From the NCBI GenBank assembly GCA_014281115.1, contig JACONQ010000001.1, positions 3,720,001 through 3,784,000 on the forward strand: a DNA stretch of 64,000 nt. The letters are read 5' to 3'. This stretch comes from Laburnicola sp. R22_1. Lineage: Eukaryota; Ascomycota; Dothideomycetes; Pleosporales; Didymosphaeriaceae. Made by a program: the position numbers and the translations under genes. Under the pieces are notes generated by a model. The model was not told where the DNA came from. It saw only the letters and a list, made by a program, of their open reading frames with translations, and ran no database searches. This document shows positions 46,258 to 57,880 of the stretch, piece after piece; position 1 is the stretch's first letter, and each line of letters begins with the position of its first letter.

Positions 46258-47750
46258 ATGCGGTGGAGATCAAGTGCGACCACAGTGTTCAAGGCATGGT
46301 TTAGACCAAGTCTGGGGTTTGGACGGAGTCAATGGGTTTGATAGGGCTCAGTAAGGCTAGCCACCACGTCAATGAAATAATTCGTGTCCAATACCAAGAC
46401 CCTAGACAGCTATCAATATAGTATACACAATGTATTTATAGTTTAGTTAATATAGCTAGAAGTTTATATAGATATTTTAGTAGTGCCTCCTGTTTTACTC
46501 CTCTCTGTGCATGGTGCGGACTCGACCTTGGTTAGAATCTCCACACAACGAAGATCTTTAATAGATATTTTTAGTTATTTATTAACTATATTTAGGTTAT
46601 AAAGGTAGCTGTGTTAACTTTAGGCGCATCTTAGCATTGGACATAAATTCTTTTATGGCGGTGGCCGTAGGGAAGGCGATGCGCAGTGCATACACATAGG
46701 AACAATTTCTCCTACAACTGATTGTATTTACAAATACTTCTCTATGCTTTAGTATAACTGAATACGAAAACAGATAGTTTCCGTAGTCCCTCTTTCGATC
46801 GAACTGGAATGCAATATGTAACCTTCACGTTATAATATTTCAGCGACTGCTTTTCCAAAGGTCTACTAGATACTCCAACTCTGTGAAAATTCGAACTCTG
46901 TTTATCATACAGACGTTCATTTGACTTGGTGAACCTACTCATAGCGCTTATATTTAAAACACAAAACCCCCATACAAGTATGCCTACGTCTTGCTGGGCA
47001 GTGGCACTAACATCCGTGGCAAAACGTCGAATACAGAAAGCGAAATTCTTCTTCTCGACTGTCAGTCACCTCAAAATGAACTGTGCTAACCATTAAGCTT
47101 CTGCAGGATGTCTATATTGAAAGAAAAAAAATTCGGCCCCGCCCTATACGGGTCTCCTCACCGGCAGGTGATGCTACGATTTATGTTGTACCCTTACCTA
47201 GAAGAATGCTCCGCATGCCGAGCTTCGTGCAAATGTATTGGACATCGCACCCATATCTGTTTGTTTTATCAGACAGGAGTACTTGTCTATAGCTTTCAAG
47301 AGGGAGTGTGGGTAAAGTGCATATGCACGATCGTATCTTCACATGTTTAATTACAGCGTATAAGGATAAAAGAAACAATAGTGGGGATGGTGGGGTGGAG
47401 GATGCGACGAGCAAGCAGCGTCGCTGAGGAGTAGTTGAACCCATAGTGCGGACTTGCGGGGAGCCGTAGTGGCAATAAGTGTTGCTGCCTGCGAGCAAGT
47501 TAACGCGTTATATATACTTATAGCATATAAGTATAGAGTAGTTACTAATATATACACAGGCATAGTGCACTAAACTAATATTATATAATTAACAACTAAG
47601 TGTATACGATATATAATTACTATAGCTGGCTGACGTCCCTCTTAGTAAGAATAGCCTAACGAAAACGAATAAATAAAATAAAATAAACAAGCTGAGGGCG
47701 TTCCAACCAGGAATTAGAATATCTTATGTCGGTATTGGATGTTCATCAGC
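46258..47750. other. AT-rich region between MITE and LINE
   Basis: Two strongly AT-rich, TA-dinucleotide-rich patches (about 46400-46640 and 47490-47690) with scattered short frames. The composition resembles sequence decayed by RIP, but no element could be identified. No gene supported. Confidence 0.5.
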
Positions 47751-48022
47751 TTTCTTTGGTCAGATAGTAGTAGTAGTAGTATTGATTAACGTCCAGGAAC
47801 GCAATGTTCTAGCCTCCCATGGGGCATGGGGACGCGCCGAGCAACCGTTTTGGAGCCAGCCAAAATGGTGAAGGCGTTTCTTGCTGTGAAGCTATCGCCA
47901 TCTCTTGCAGCGGCTCGTAAGAGTCCGCCCCCCTCCATGCGGGGGCTAAATCTTTGTCTTCTTGCCTATAGGCTAAGGTGTCAGGGTGTATCTATTATAC
48001 ATGTGAACTAAAACTAAAGTAG

Positions 48023-48040
48023 GGGCAGCTTCGGCTGCCC
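48023..48040 (-). other. Stem-loop in LINE 3' UTR
   Basis: A perfect 7-bp GC-rich stem (GGGCAGC/GCTGCCC) with a 4-nt loop, about 260 nt before the LINE 3' end. Many LINEs use a 3'-UTR hairpin for recognition by their reverse transcriptase. That role is inferred here. Confidence 0.45.
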
Positions 48041-48364
48041 TGAAACTGTATCGAAAAGTGCTAAGACTTTAGCGTGTAACTAGTAAGAATAGGTAAGGAG
48101 AGTAGCTAGAAAAGGAAGGGAGGGATAAGGAGAGTGGAGAGTAGGTAGGGAGTTGCCGCGTGTAGCAAGTTGACGGGGAGAGACACGCCTGCTGGGAGCT
48201 CTAACGGAGTTGGCGCTAGAGGAGCTGTCCATATAGTGTAAGTTAAGCCTAAGAATAAAAGGTAGCTTTTTGTTGCTAAGTGTTAATCTTCTGAAGGGTT
48301 AATAAGTTCAAGTAGAAGTTGGAAATCTTTTGGCTCAAGTGCCTTCAGGTATTCCACGCCCTCC

Positions 48365-51300
48365 CTAGTGGTGCTGGGGGCACGCTGGCCGTTTCGGCCA
48401 GTAGCGGAACTTTCGAACTGATCGTGGGCAGTGTACAATGTGGTCGGGCGCCAGGTCTGCCCCGCAGGGGCATTCTGTGACGGCGTCTTCGTGCCTGAAC
48501 TTCTTATGGTACCAGGCGTAGTGTCCGTGGCGGGTGCGCATGGACAACAGCTTAGCAAGCGTCGGTCGTTGGAGGGTGAGCTCCTTTGGCTGTTTCGCAG
48601 GGCGGTAAGTGAGGTCCCACTGCATGTACCATTTAGACAACTTAGGCGAGCGGGCGCGCCACCAGTCCATCTCAGCGCTCCTAGTGTAGGCGCGAACGTC
48701 TGACTTAAGGCCTGAGACCGTAGGCTCAGCTGCCATGCCGTATGGAGGTCGAGGGGACTTTGCTGCGTCGTCGGCTAGCTGGTCCGCCAATTCATTCCCT
48801 TCTATTTCGCAGTGACCTGGGGCCCACCGGACAGCGATGTCCAAGTTCTCCATTGTCTCCTGGCACCTGACGAACGCCCACTGCGAGGAGGGGGACGGGT
48901 TGCCTCTTATGCACCATATAACAGAAGTGTTGTCAATGCACATGTATATGCGTCTCAGCCGGTAGGCGGGCGTATTGAGCGTGTGGGCGAGTCCTCGCCA
49001 CGCGCCGACAGCTTCGGCATCGAAAACGTGGGACCTGGGGTTGAGGGAGCCGTTGCCCTGCAGGGTGAGGGCCTGCCCTTCGTATACGGCGTAGCCGTAC
49101 GTGACGTGCTTGACGCCGTCAATCCATTGTTCGGAGCCGTCTGAGAAGACGGTGATAGCGGTCGGCGGGAGGAGAGCCCACCACTCCTTGAAGTGACGGG
49201 CGGCGTCCTTCTTGGCCACTCGGCCTGTGGGGTCGGCGCGGCTCCCGCGGGAGTAGTGGGGGCGCGGAACTCCGGTCGGGGTACTGGGTCGAAGATCTGT
49301 GCGAGTTGCTGTACCTTCGAGCGGGCTCTCTGTGGGAGGCCTGCGCCTCGGCCTCTTCTGACTGTGGGCAGGAGGGTTCTAGCAGTTAGCGGGTGCTTAT
49401 CGTCAATCGTTAGCAGGTGTGCTGCGAAGCGAAGCTTGCATGTCTCAAGTGCCACTGCCGCTGAAGGGAGACCTGCGTCCCTAAAGACGGCGGTGGTGGG
49501 TGTGGTCCGATAGGCCGGTACGACGGCTCTACATGCCTGCTTGAGGACTTTGTCGAGTGCGTCAATGTGCCAGCCCAGTCGGGTGCTTACCACAGCGCTT
49601 CTCGATTGGCACGTGATTCTGGAGGGCTTTGTCCTGCCTCCGTACCAGGCCTCCGCGCCGTACAGGAGCCGTGGGAGGACGCAGGCGATCACCGCCTTGC
49701 GGAGGGACCCCGGTGGGGGCCGTGTTTGATCCGAGCCAGGCTGCGGATGTGATGTGCGACCACCCTTGTCTTGGCGGCGCGAGTCGCGACGTGGGCCTTG
49801 AAGGTCAGCTTCCTGTCAAACCACACGCCCAGCCAGCGCAAGGCCCCGTTCTCACTCGTGGGGAGAATGGGGTGTATGGTGAGGTTCTCGTCGACGGTAC
49901 AGGGAGGAGCGTAGTCTCCTTTCTGCCGTGTAAGGTGGATCATTTCGAGCTTGTCTGGTGAGAAAGCGATCTTGTTGTCCGCGCCGTATCCGTTAATCTT
50001 GCGGACGTCTTTGGCGAGTTGTTCAACGTTAAGGTCGAGGCTGTGCGAGGCTCTGTATAGGCAGATGTCATCAGCATATCCGAATCGCAGTGTGGTGTCC
50101 TGGAGGAGGAGTTCCGCCAGGTACAGCATGTAGATAACTGGTGAAAGGGGCGAGCCCTGTGGGGTGCCGCAAGCCACTGGGTGACGGCTGGATCGGTGTT
50201 GGCCATATCGAACAAGTATGTGTCGGTTCGTAAGAATGTTGCGCGTAAGCACGAGGACTTTTTGGTGCCAGCCTTGTTCTTTCATTCGGTGTAGCAGTCG
50301 GTTGACGAGGAGGGCGTCGAAGGCCCCAAGCACGTCCATAGTAACCATGGTGACGTGCTGGCCTTTGCTGAAGGCCAGTTCCACTTCGTGGGTGAAGGCG
50401 GCAATCAAGTCCATGGCTGACCTTTTGGCAGAGCCCCCGTGTTGGGGGCTTAGTACGCCGTGCAGCACAGCTAAGTGGGCTATGCGCCGGGCGACAATCC
50501 TTTCGAATCCCTTGCCGAGGCAGAGTAGCATGGCGAGGGGTCTCATAGAGCCTGGGACCGTGTAGTCCTTCTTGCCGAGCTTCTTGATGAACACGATCTC
50601 CCCGTCCGTCCAGGCGGCAGGATAGTAATCGAGTTCAAGTAGGTCGCGGTAGATGTCGCAGACGTACTGTCCAATGTAGTTCCAGCATGCTGTAAGCAGC
50701 CGGACGGTTATGCCATCAGCGCCTGGTGAGGTGCTGGAGACCCCAATCACGCAGCGCTCCGTCTCTTCGATAGACAGGTACGTGTCCCAAGGGATGATGT
50801 GGTTCTCTTGTGGGGAGGGCGGTTCCGGCAGGTCGTCCTCCGCCGTGAATCTGCAGAGCAGTGCTTGTCGAAGCATCTCAGCCTTGTCTTTGTCTTCAGT
50901 CGCCTCCATGCCTCTGAAGACCATTGGCGCCTGGGTTCTAGTGGGTTCTAGCTTATGCCAATTAATAATTCGGAAGAGTTCCTGGTCGTCTTCTGCGTTG
51001 TCTATAGTGTGTTGCCAGTATTCCTTCTTTGCCTTGCGGACTGTCGCTAGGAAAGTGCGCGTCTCCTCGGAAGGGCCCTGGCTGGTGTGGCCGTCTAGCG
51101 AGTTTAAGTGTGCCCGGTAAGCTTGTTTGCAGGCGTCTGTCCACCAGGGCGCCGAATGGCCTGTGCCTCTTTTCTTCCTGCCTGCCGTCTTTAGGGCGTC
51201 AGTAAGGACTTCTTCTAAGGCAGCGACGCGCCTGTCAACGTGCTCGCGGGTCCGTGGCCCGTCTGAGCTAGGAGCGCCCTTCATCCCATTAGCGACAGCG

Positions 51301-52082
51301 TCGACAAATAACGGGAGCTTCGTAGTGGGGACCCTATATTGGAACTGGTCGAGCGGCTCCTGTCCTCTGCCGGGTATTGTGGTAACTAGCATGTTGTGGT
51401 CTGAGCCGCAGTTCATGTCCAACCGTACAGCTGTGGTAGCGAAGGGGATGTTACAGAAAGAGAGGTCTATGACGTGTCCCGCCCGGTGGGTGGGGACTCC
51501 GGGCTCGCCAATGTAATCTATGCCGCTGTCTGTGGCCCATTGGGCCAGTTCAGCGCCGCCCTGTGTAGTCGTGACACCAGGTTCGAACATGTCGTGTTTA
51601 GCGTTGAGGTCGCCCCCAGCAAGGCACCTGTTAGGCGGGGTGAGGTGGGTAATGTAGTCGAGAACGGGCGTAGTCTGTGGCGCCCGGTAGGCATTAAGTA
51701 TTGAGATTCCGTTAACGTCGATCTACTGCATGTCCCGGTTATGAAGTGGAGTACGTGGTGTAATTTTCAATCGGTTGCCCTTACGGGTAAAGATAAGGAC
51801 TCGGGGGCGTTCTGCCTCCCAGGTCTCCCGGCTGTCCCAGCCGTCCACTGGTGGGTGGAGGTTATAGCCGGGGTGGTTTGAAGTGCGTGTGCCTGGCCAG
51901 GTAGCCGGCTCTTGCATGCAAATAATGTCGATGCCCTCTGTGAAAGCGATCTCGAGGGCGGCTGTGTGTGCTGGGCCGCTTCTGCCAACATTTGTCCAGC
52001 ATACTTTAATGTTAGGGTCCCTACGTGGGGTGAATCTGCGGCGGTTGTTCCTTATTAACTTGAGGATTCGTCCATGGTCTGG
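48365..52082 (-). pseudogene. LINE ORF2: endonuclease-reverse transcriptase-RNase H, broken
   Basis: Endonuclease motifs are present (NVGRSGPAH, the MQEPATW glutamate, AGGDLNAKH, NCGSDHNM). RT motifs include SPGADGITVRLL, MDVLGAFDALL, CGTPQGSPLSP and the catalytic FGYADDICLY. RNase H has VFSDGSEQ, FDAEAVGAW, CIDNTSVIW and PGHCEIEGNELADQLADD, so all four acidic positions remain. Breaks: an in-frame TAG near 51725 after HNRDMQ; a one-base loss in a C-run near 49718-49724; a frame change near 49200-49230 before the RNase H; and another near 48380. It therefore cannot make a full ORF2 protein. Coordinates of the 5' start are approximate. Confidence 0.85.
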
Positions 52083-52346
52083 TCCTCCTGTGAGGAGGAC
52101 TGGGTGTGATCTTCTTGTCTCGCGCTTCTAGCAGAGAGCGCGGCGAGGTTTAGGCTGCCGCTAATAGGCGCAGAGGATCGCATAGGCCTGCTCGATAAGC
52201 GTGGGGCCGCTTGTCGTGAGGCGGTGTCGGGGTACGGGGTCGAGCGTCGAGGTCCTCTTGGGGGACGATGGCTTAGGGCCATCGGTTCCTGCTCTGGCTG
52301 ATCTGGTAGTGTCAGCACGGGTTCAGTTTAAGTGTCTGTCTGGACG

Positions 52347-53852
52347 TTAGCCCTGGCGGGGCGGCGTCATTGCCGTCAAGAGGGGCTTCTTCTCTAGTGT
52401 CGTCTTCTCCGCTGGGGAGGTGTCTTGGCCCTGGGCGGTAAGCTCGGATTGAGGCTGTAGGTTGTGTAGCTGGTCAAAGGCCTTCTGTCCGGCGCGTCTC
52501 AGTGTCGCCAGTTCGCGGCGAGTCGGTCGGATAATGCGATTGTTCACCCGCCTGGGTTTCACTAAGCAGGTAGGGTCGTCTGCGGCGTGTGGGCCGCGGC
52601 AGTTGGGGCATTGTTGCTTGTGAGCGCAGTTGTCTCCTATTGGGCCTTCGTGCTCGCTAGGTTTCTTTCCGCAGTTGCGGCAGCGGGGTGCGCGTGTGCA
52701 TCGTGCCGCGTTGCAGTAGCCCTGGCAGCCAGGGTCATGGCGTTCTATAGCCCGCTTCTTGATTATCTCGCGGGATAGGTCGCTGGCACCAAAGAGGCGG
52801 AAAGCCGCCGCAGGCTTTTCAAAGGACACTATCCAGGTGGTGTGTCCAAATTGATTAGGGCCGTGTCGGGAGGGGCGGCAGTTAGTAGGGTGTTGTTTTG
52901 TCTGCGTGTAAGCCTCTTCCGCTACCATCTGGAGGGAGTAGGGCACGTCTTCCCCTAGCAGCGAGCGGTAGCTGCTAGGTACTCCAGGTACGGCGTAGTT
53001 AACCCATCGCATGGGCAACTCAGCGCTGTCAGCTTCAATGGATCTCATCATTGATTCCTTCTTTTCCTGTTCCATGAGTTGCTGTCGTATGTCGTTGGAG
53101 GCTGGGGTGATGGCCCACCCCGTGCGGGTCCTTGTGGCCGTAGGGATAGCGCTAAGGTCGAGCCCTGTAGCGGCGCAGATAGCCGTTCGTACAGCGAAGG
53201 CAGAGGTTTGACCTAGCCAGTTAGCCGGGTTTGCGACTGTGAGCAAGATCCATAGGTCTGCTGCCTGTCTAGGTGTAGTTTGCCGCTTGGCCGCAGTTGT
53301 GGATTTCCTGCTGCTAGCTGTGGTCGTGTATCCGCTGTCTCCGTGGGAGGCGGATGCCACACTTGCCCATGTCCTCTGAGGCTGGGCGGCAAGATCGCTG
53401 TCGCTGTCTGTGGTGTAGGCGGTGGTTGTCGAGTCGTAGCCGGTCCTAACTACATTAGGACAAAGGCTTGGCGTGGCTGAATTTTTCAGTGTCTGTATAA
53501 GGCGGTTGCGGAGGGTAGAGGCAGCCGCCAGCTCCTCTAGGCGCTTAAGATTAGCGATGCAGTGGTCAATAGCTTCGGCCATAGCCATTGCGACTTTCTC
53601 CTGGGTCTCTGCCGCCTTGCGCGCAGCCGTAAGGTGGGAGTTAAGGGCGTTGGCTGCTGTATCTATAGCAGCTTCTGGGCGGATAGGCACGCCTCCACCA
53701 AAGGAAAGGCGTCTAGGAGGGCGGACATCGGTCTGTTGGCGCTTCCTGGAGGGGTGCTGGATGTTAGTCTGCCGCGCAGACTCAGGGTCTGGGGGGCGAG
53801 TCACTGTAGAGGCCCCTGGAGGGGGCCTCTGAGGCGTCTCCATCGCTATCAT
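52347..53852 (-). CDS. LINE ORF1: gag-like protein with zinc knuckles
   Basis: Predicted 501 aa, uninterrupted. The N-terminal 180 residues are polar, with an Ala-rich helical stretch. The middle contains TWIVSFEKPAAAFRLFGA, similar to the RNA-binding part of Tad-type ORF1. The C-terminal part has Cys/His knuckles: CRNCGKKPSEHEGP and CPNCRGPHAADDPTC. It should bind the element RNA to form the transposition particle. It is the only intact frame of the LINE. ATG 53852 is the first in the frame; ATG 53843 is the alternative. Confidence 0.85.
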   Translation of the reverse strand: MIAMETPQRPPPGASTVTRPPDPESARQTNIQHPSRKRQQTDVRPPRRLSFGGGVPIRPEAAIDTAANALNSHLTAARKAAETQEKVAMAMAEAIDHCIANLKRLEELAAASTLRNRLIQTLKNSATPSLCPNVVRTGYDSTTTAYTTDSDSDLAAQPQRTWASVASASHGDSGYTTTASSRKSTTAAKRQTTPRQAADLWILLTVANPANWLGQTSAFAVRTAICAATGLDLSAIPTATRTRTGWAITPASNDIRQQLMEQEKKESMMRSIEADSAELPMRWVNYAVPGVPSSYRSLLGEDVPYSLQMVAEEAYTQTKQHPTNCRPSRHGPNQFGHTTWIVSFEKPAAAFRLFGASDLSREIIKKRAIERHDPGCQGYCNAARCTRAPRCRNCGKKPSEHEGPIGDNCAHKQQCPNCRGPHAADDPTCLVKPRRVNNRIIRPTRRELATLRRAGQKAFDQLHNLQPQSELTAQGQDTSPAEKTTLEKKPLLTAMTPPRQG

Positions 53853-54115
53853 CAACCCACCGCACGCGTGCGGTGCCTGGGGATGGCTAGGAGTCGGATT
53901 TCAGATGAAACTGAGATAAACGAGATAAAGATTTAGCAATTTTACCACTTTCTCAAAATTCCAAAAGTTGGTGAAGGTGTTTCTTTGGTCAGAGAAAGCT
54001 CAATTGAAAGATCCAGTACGAATGGGGGAATGATCATCGCCTCAAAATAATTGCATTTTCTTCCATCGACACCTAAAAGAAGGAAATTTATAACAGCTCA
54101 GATGTATCTCTAATT

Positions 54116-54616
54116 CTACTTCCGCGGACCCATCATCAACTCCATGATCCTCCGTCCGGCGACCGCATCAACAAACTCCATCGCCTTAGCCACCTTCTTC
54201 CCCTCTTCATCCATCCACAACCACCACACCAAATCATTCTCCACCACCTCCTCTTGCCCCTTCGGCTTCATGAAATAGCTCACCCTCCCAATACACATCC
54301 TCTGCATCTCGTCCACAACCACATCCGTAATTCTCGTATCCCAAGTATCGAGGTTGGCCAACATGCCGTTCATATGAGCGATGAAGTCGTCGATGCTGTA
54401 GACGCCTTGCATCGCGGGGTTGGTAGAGACGAGGTACTTGTGCCCGAAGCTGTGCTGGTGATCGGATGTGCGGATGGCGTGGATCCGGTTGAGGTTTAAG
54501 CGCGTGGGTTCGTTCAGGTCCTGGTCTTGGGAGTGGATGAACTCGATGGTGGTGGAAAAGAGTGTTTTGTAGAGTTGACTGGCGTTATCTGCGGGTTCTG
54601 GGTCGGTAGGAGCCAT
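54116..54616 (-). CDS. NTF2/SnoaL-like small protein, uncharacterised
   Basis: Single-exon frame of 166 aa starting at ATG 54616. It has an N-terminal helix (YKTLFSTTIEFIHSQ), the segment YSIDDFIAHMNGMLANLDTW, then strands ITDVVVDEMQRMCIGRVSYF and NDLVWWLWMDEEGKKV, ending EFVDAVAGRRIMELMMG. This helix-then-curved-sheet pattern is that of fungal NTF2-like proteins, some of which are small enzymes. No catalytic residues can be assigned. It lies just beyond the LINE's 5' end (137 bp from its target duplication), so the LINE sits in its downstream flank. Confidence 0.7.
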   Translation of the reverse strand: MAPTDPEPADNASQLYKTLFSTTIEFIHSQDQDLNEPTRLNLNRIHAIRTSDHQHSFGHKYLVSTNPAMQGVYSIDDFIAHMNGMLANLDTWDTRITDVVVDEMQRMCIGRVSYFMKPKGQEEVVENDLVWWLWMDEEGKKVAKAMEFVDAVAGRRIMELMMGPRK

Positions 54617-55812
54617 TGTATGCTTTAGATGTTGCAGATGTTAGGATGCGATTCGTACAGTGCTTGATTGTTGAATAGTTGAATTCGAAAGAGATGTGCG
54701 TCCCAGTATTTCAAGTCTGGGGCGGGTGGCCCTTTTAAATTCAGCTTTGCATGTGAGAGAATCCCTGGCGAAAAAGGGTTTGTCTGGACGTTTTAGTCCG
54801 CATCACCAGAAATGTTACATCTTTTCGCAAGAGGAGAATGCGCAGGGTGCGCGCTAAGGTTCTATTGACAAGATGCAACGGCGTTAGCATTATCATTGTT
54901 CACTGAGCCGGAGGCCTTTGCTCTGCTTGTTCCACTGTTCATTACTACACCTTTTGTCGTACTATCCGGAATAGAATCGAGACGTACGTACGGTTATTGA
55001 AGCCGGATCCCCACAGCTATGGGTAGTCATACTAGTGAGAGTAGTTTTCCATGTGTTCGCAGTATTAGTACGCTGCGAAACTGCTGCAGTGTTTCCCTCC
55101 ACTTAGTCACAGTCGTGTGACAAGCAGACTGACAGGTGCCCAGGTGTCTTTCACGTGACTGAAAAACATGGATCTGGAACTCTTGTGATAGCAACTTTCA
55201 TTCACTACTCCGCAACTTCAGCCAGTGAGCCGAGTCAGAGAGGAAGGGGCAGCATCTTTCAAGGGTAACAAGACTCTTCGCGTTGCATAGAGCAATACAT
55301 ACGTGCAACATTCTGAGCGTCTATTGAAGACGAAGTACTACTTTCTCGAAATCATCGGCTGAACCAGAGCCATAAGTATCCAGCCGAGGTTGAAAAGTAC
55401 GGGACCCTCCCCCGCAACACTTTTTTGGAAATGTTCCGTCCAATATCAATGGCCAAGGCCATCCCCACAAACTCTTGGGGAACGTTCGGCAATGGTTTAA
55501 GCAAATTAGCCGAATCAATTGACCAATCATAGCACAACCCGCACCGCCCGGGCATCGGCATAGTTCCATAAGTGAATACGGTTGCCGAATTCATACAAAT
55601 TGGCCGCGACATTGACCCATATGAAGATTGCAGAACGTCGCGTGGTCAACGTATGTGGATTCATTCAGCACCTAGGAGGACGAAATGGCAAGGGTTGCGA
55701 CCCTAGGAGTATTCTACTATAGATTAGCAATCGAACAAGACATGGATCGTGGAATACTTAAAGGAAGGGATGCCTGCGTAGATTTCAGATCGGTCCCTGC
55801 ATTTACGTGAAG
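54617..55812. other. Divergent promoter region between NTF2-like and GH5 genes
   Basis: No supported coding sequence. Minus-strand frames at 55321-55612 are short and unrecognised. Both flanking genes start from this region. Confidence 0.5.
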
Positions 55813-57324
55813 ATGCATCTCCTTTCCTCACTCCTGTGCGCTGCAGCCGCACTTCCAGCGGTCCTCTCTCTCAATGCTCCATTCACCACCAACAAACAAT
55901 GGATCGAAGACTCCACAGGCGAGAACTTCACCTATGTTGGTGTCAATTGGCCCGGTGCTGGAGAAGTCATGGTACGTGAGTTGACAACCGTTTGACAATC
56001 AGCATTTGTTAAGATCATCTACCATTAGATTCCGGAAGGTCTACAGTACGCTTCGATCGCGTCGATCGTGTCCAAGATCAAGAGCATCAAGATGAACGTC
56101 GTGCGATTGACCTTCGCAATTGAGATGATCGACGATATCAAGGACTACGGAGGCGACGTGACGATCCAGAATGCCTTCAACAAGGCCCTTGGCAATACTA
56201 ATGGACCGAAAATGTACCAACAGGTCATCAAGAACAACCCGCAGTTCAATGCTGCGACGACCAGGATAGATGCAAGTGAGACCTTTTTTTAAATTGGCCT
56301 TTTATCTGACTTTCGAACGTCGCAGGTTTTCGACGCTATCGCCGCCGAGCTGAATAAACAGGGCATCTACGTCCATTTGGACAACCATATGTCGAAGGGC
56401 GCCTGGTGCTGTAGTACCAATGATGGTAATTCCTGGTTCGGGGACACCTACTTCAACGTCGATAAATGGAAGCGTGGCCTGGAATATATGGCTGACCACG
56501 TGGGTCTCCTCGAGCGAGTTCAGGGTGACAGACTGACATCTATTTCAGGGAAAGCAATGGCCGAATCTCGTATCCATCGGTCTCCGCAATGAACTCAGGA
56601 ATCCGGGCAAGTCTGTCCTACCCGCTTACAACTGGGCGACGTGGTATGACCAGTTCCTTCCGGCCGCAGACGTCGTCAACAAGGCGAACCCTAATCTCAT
56701 CATCTTTCTCTCGGGACTGGACTTCGACACCAAAATGGAACCCGTAGCCACTGGAGCAGACCTCGGCGGCGGCAGGAAGTTCCTACTCACCAACTACAAA
56801 TATGCAAACAAACTCGCTATTGAGCTTCATAACTACCAAAATTCGGCCACTAACTGTGGTAGCATGGAGAGCGGACTTTGGAACAACGGTTTCCGAGCGA
56901 CAGGAGAGAAGGCTGTGAATAGGATGCCAGTGGTGTTGACCGAATTTGGATTTTCACAGACGGGCACTGAATATACCAAGACATACGCGACGTGCATCAA
57001 GAAACTGATGCCACAGTGGAAAACAGGATGGACGATTTGGGTTCTTTCTGGTAGCTACGTACGTAAGATCCTAGTACGAAGTGGATGTGTTTCAGCTAGC
57101 CCAGAGTCTGTCGATGGGAGATTCTTTGGTGCTAGATTGAGATCTCCAGGTACTGGTTTCCGCGTTTATGGACTATGCTAACTTTTACGCTTTAGTACAT
57201 TCGGTCTGGTACACAAGATTATGAGGAGACTTGGGGATTGTTGAACCATGACTGGTCGGGCTGGCGGAGCCCTAGTGCGATGAGTGCACTGCAAGGGATG
57301 ATTGACGCGTCGCTGAGGGGCTAG
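55813..57324 (+). CDS. Secreted glycoside hydrolase family 5 enzyme
   Basis: Predicted 404 aa from five exons: 55813-55971, 56029-56271, 56326-56499, 56549-57058, 57196-57324. The second intron (56272-56325) starts with GCAAGT, a GC-AG intron; it is the only choice that keeps RID joined in frame to VFDAIAAEL. A signal peptide of about 20 residues (LLSSLLCAAAALPAVLS) precedes the mature start LNAPFTTN. GH5 marks: NWPGAGE near the first strand, MNVVRLTF, VHLDNHMSKG, the acid/base in GLRNELRN (Glu207) and the nucleophile in LTEFGFSQ (Glu324), 117 residues apart. The last exon adds WGLLNHDWSGWRSP. The enzyme should hydrolyse a beta-linked glucan or mannan outside the cell. The GH5 subfamily is not resolved. 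Confidence 0.9.
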
Positions 57325-57880
57325 AGTCCGCTTATGATGCCGTAGTAATCAAACTGTGAAAAATGTTCAGTCCTTGTGAAAATTGTGTCTTCGGGCAGTG
57401 TCTGGTACGTGACAGCGTGGACTGGGAGATTTAGCAGCAGCAGCACTAACAACAAGACCTCCCCCCATCAGCCAATGTCTTTTTGGTCGATTATTGCTGT
57501 GGTCGCCGTGGTTGTCAGCGTGATCGGCGGGGTCGCTGGTGTGGTGACCCTTCTAATTATGTCCACATTGCCAGACAGTCATAGTACCTTCTTTAGCTTA
57601 ACATCTCATGGGTGACTAGGTCTAGAGCCAGAGTAGCGGCAGCCGCTAGATGTTTATCCACTTACCAGTCCTCCCAGGGGTACCTTTGTTAACGGGGTTT
57701 TACCTCCCTGGGTTGTCCCAATTTCCTTCAGCGTAGATGTCGTGGGCTGCCTAAGAAGGCACCTAGGGGCGCGCCTCCGCAGAAGTAGGGATAGCGGAGG
57801 AGGCGGCAGAGGGGGCAGGTTCAAGGTCAAGGGCTGGGGCGGCGACAGCAGTGGCGGCAGGGACAGGAGGGGCGACAGTA
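57325..57880. other. GH5 3' flank and left flank of the first pogo element
   Basis: A 45-codon hydrophobic frame near 57477-57612 is too small to call. From about 57650 to 57880 the minus strand has a Pro/Leu- or Ala/Pro-rich open stretch that runs into the transposon and may be part of an older interrupted sequence. Confidence 0.4.

Larger units (their letters stand above)
47765..53979 (-). mobile_element. Full-length Tad/I-like LINE retrotransposon, defective
   Basis: A 6.2-kb element read on the minus strand. The 14-mer TTTCTTTGGTCAGA occurs exactly at both ends (47751-47764 and 53980-53993), which is a target-site duplication. The 3' end carries a (CTA)5-type tail rather than poly-A. ORF1 encodes a gag-like protein with zinc knuckles. 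ORF2 has an apurinic endonuclease, reverse transcriptase and RNase H, in the order seen in the Tad and I clades. Base composition is GC-rich and without the C-to-T pattern of the nearby DNA transposons. ORF2 is broken by one stop and several frameshifts. Confidence 0.9.

Noticed and set aside
46400..47690. AT-rich patches as a possible further transposon
   Set aside because: No terminal repeats, target duplication or coding remnant could be found, so it is left as unexplained AT-rich sequence.
57477..57612. 45-codon hydrophobic peptide frame (FWSIIAVVAVVVSVIGG)
   Set aside because: One short Val-rich stretch downstream of the GH5 stop, with no upstream signals; likely chance.
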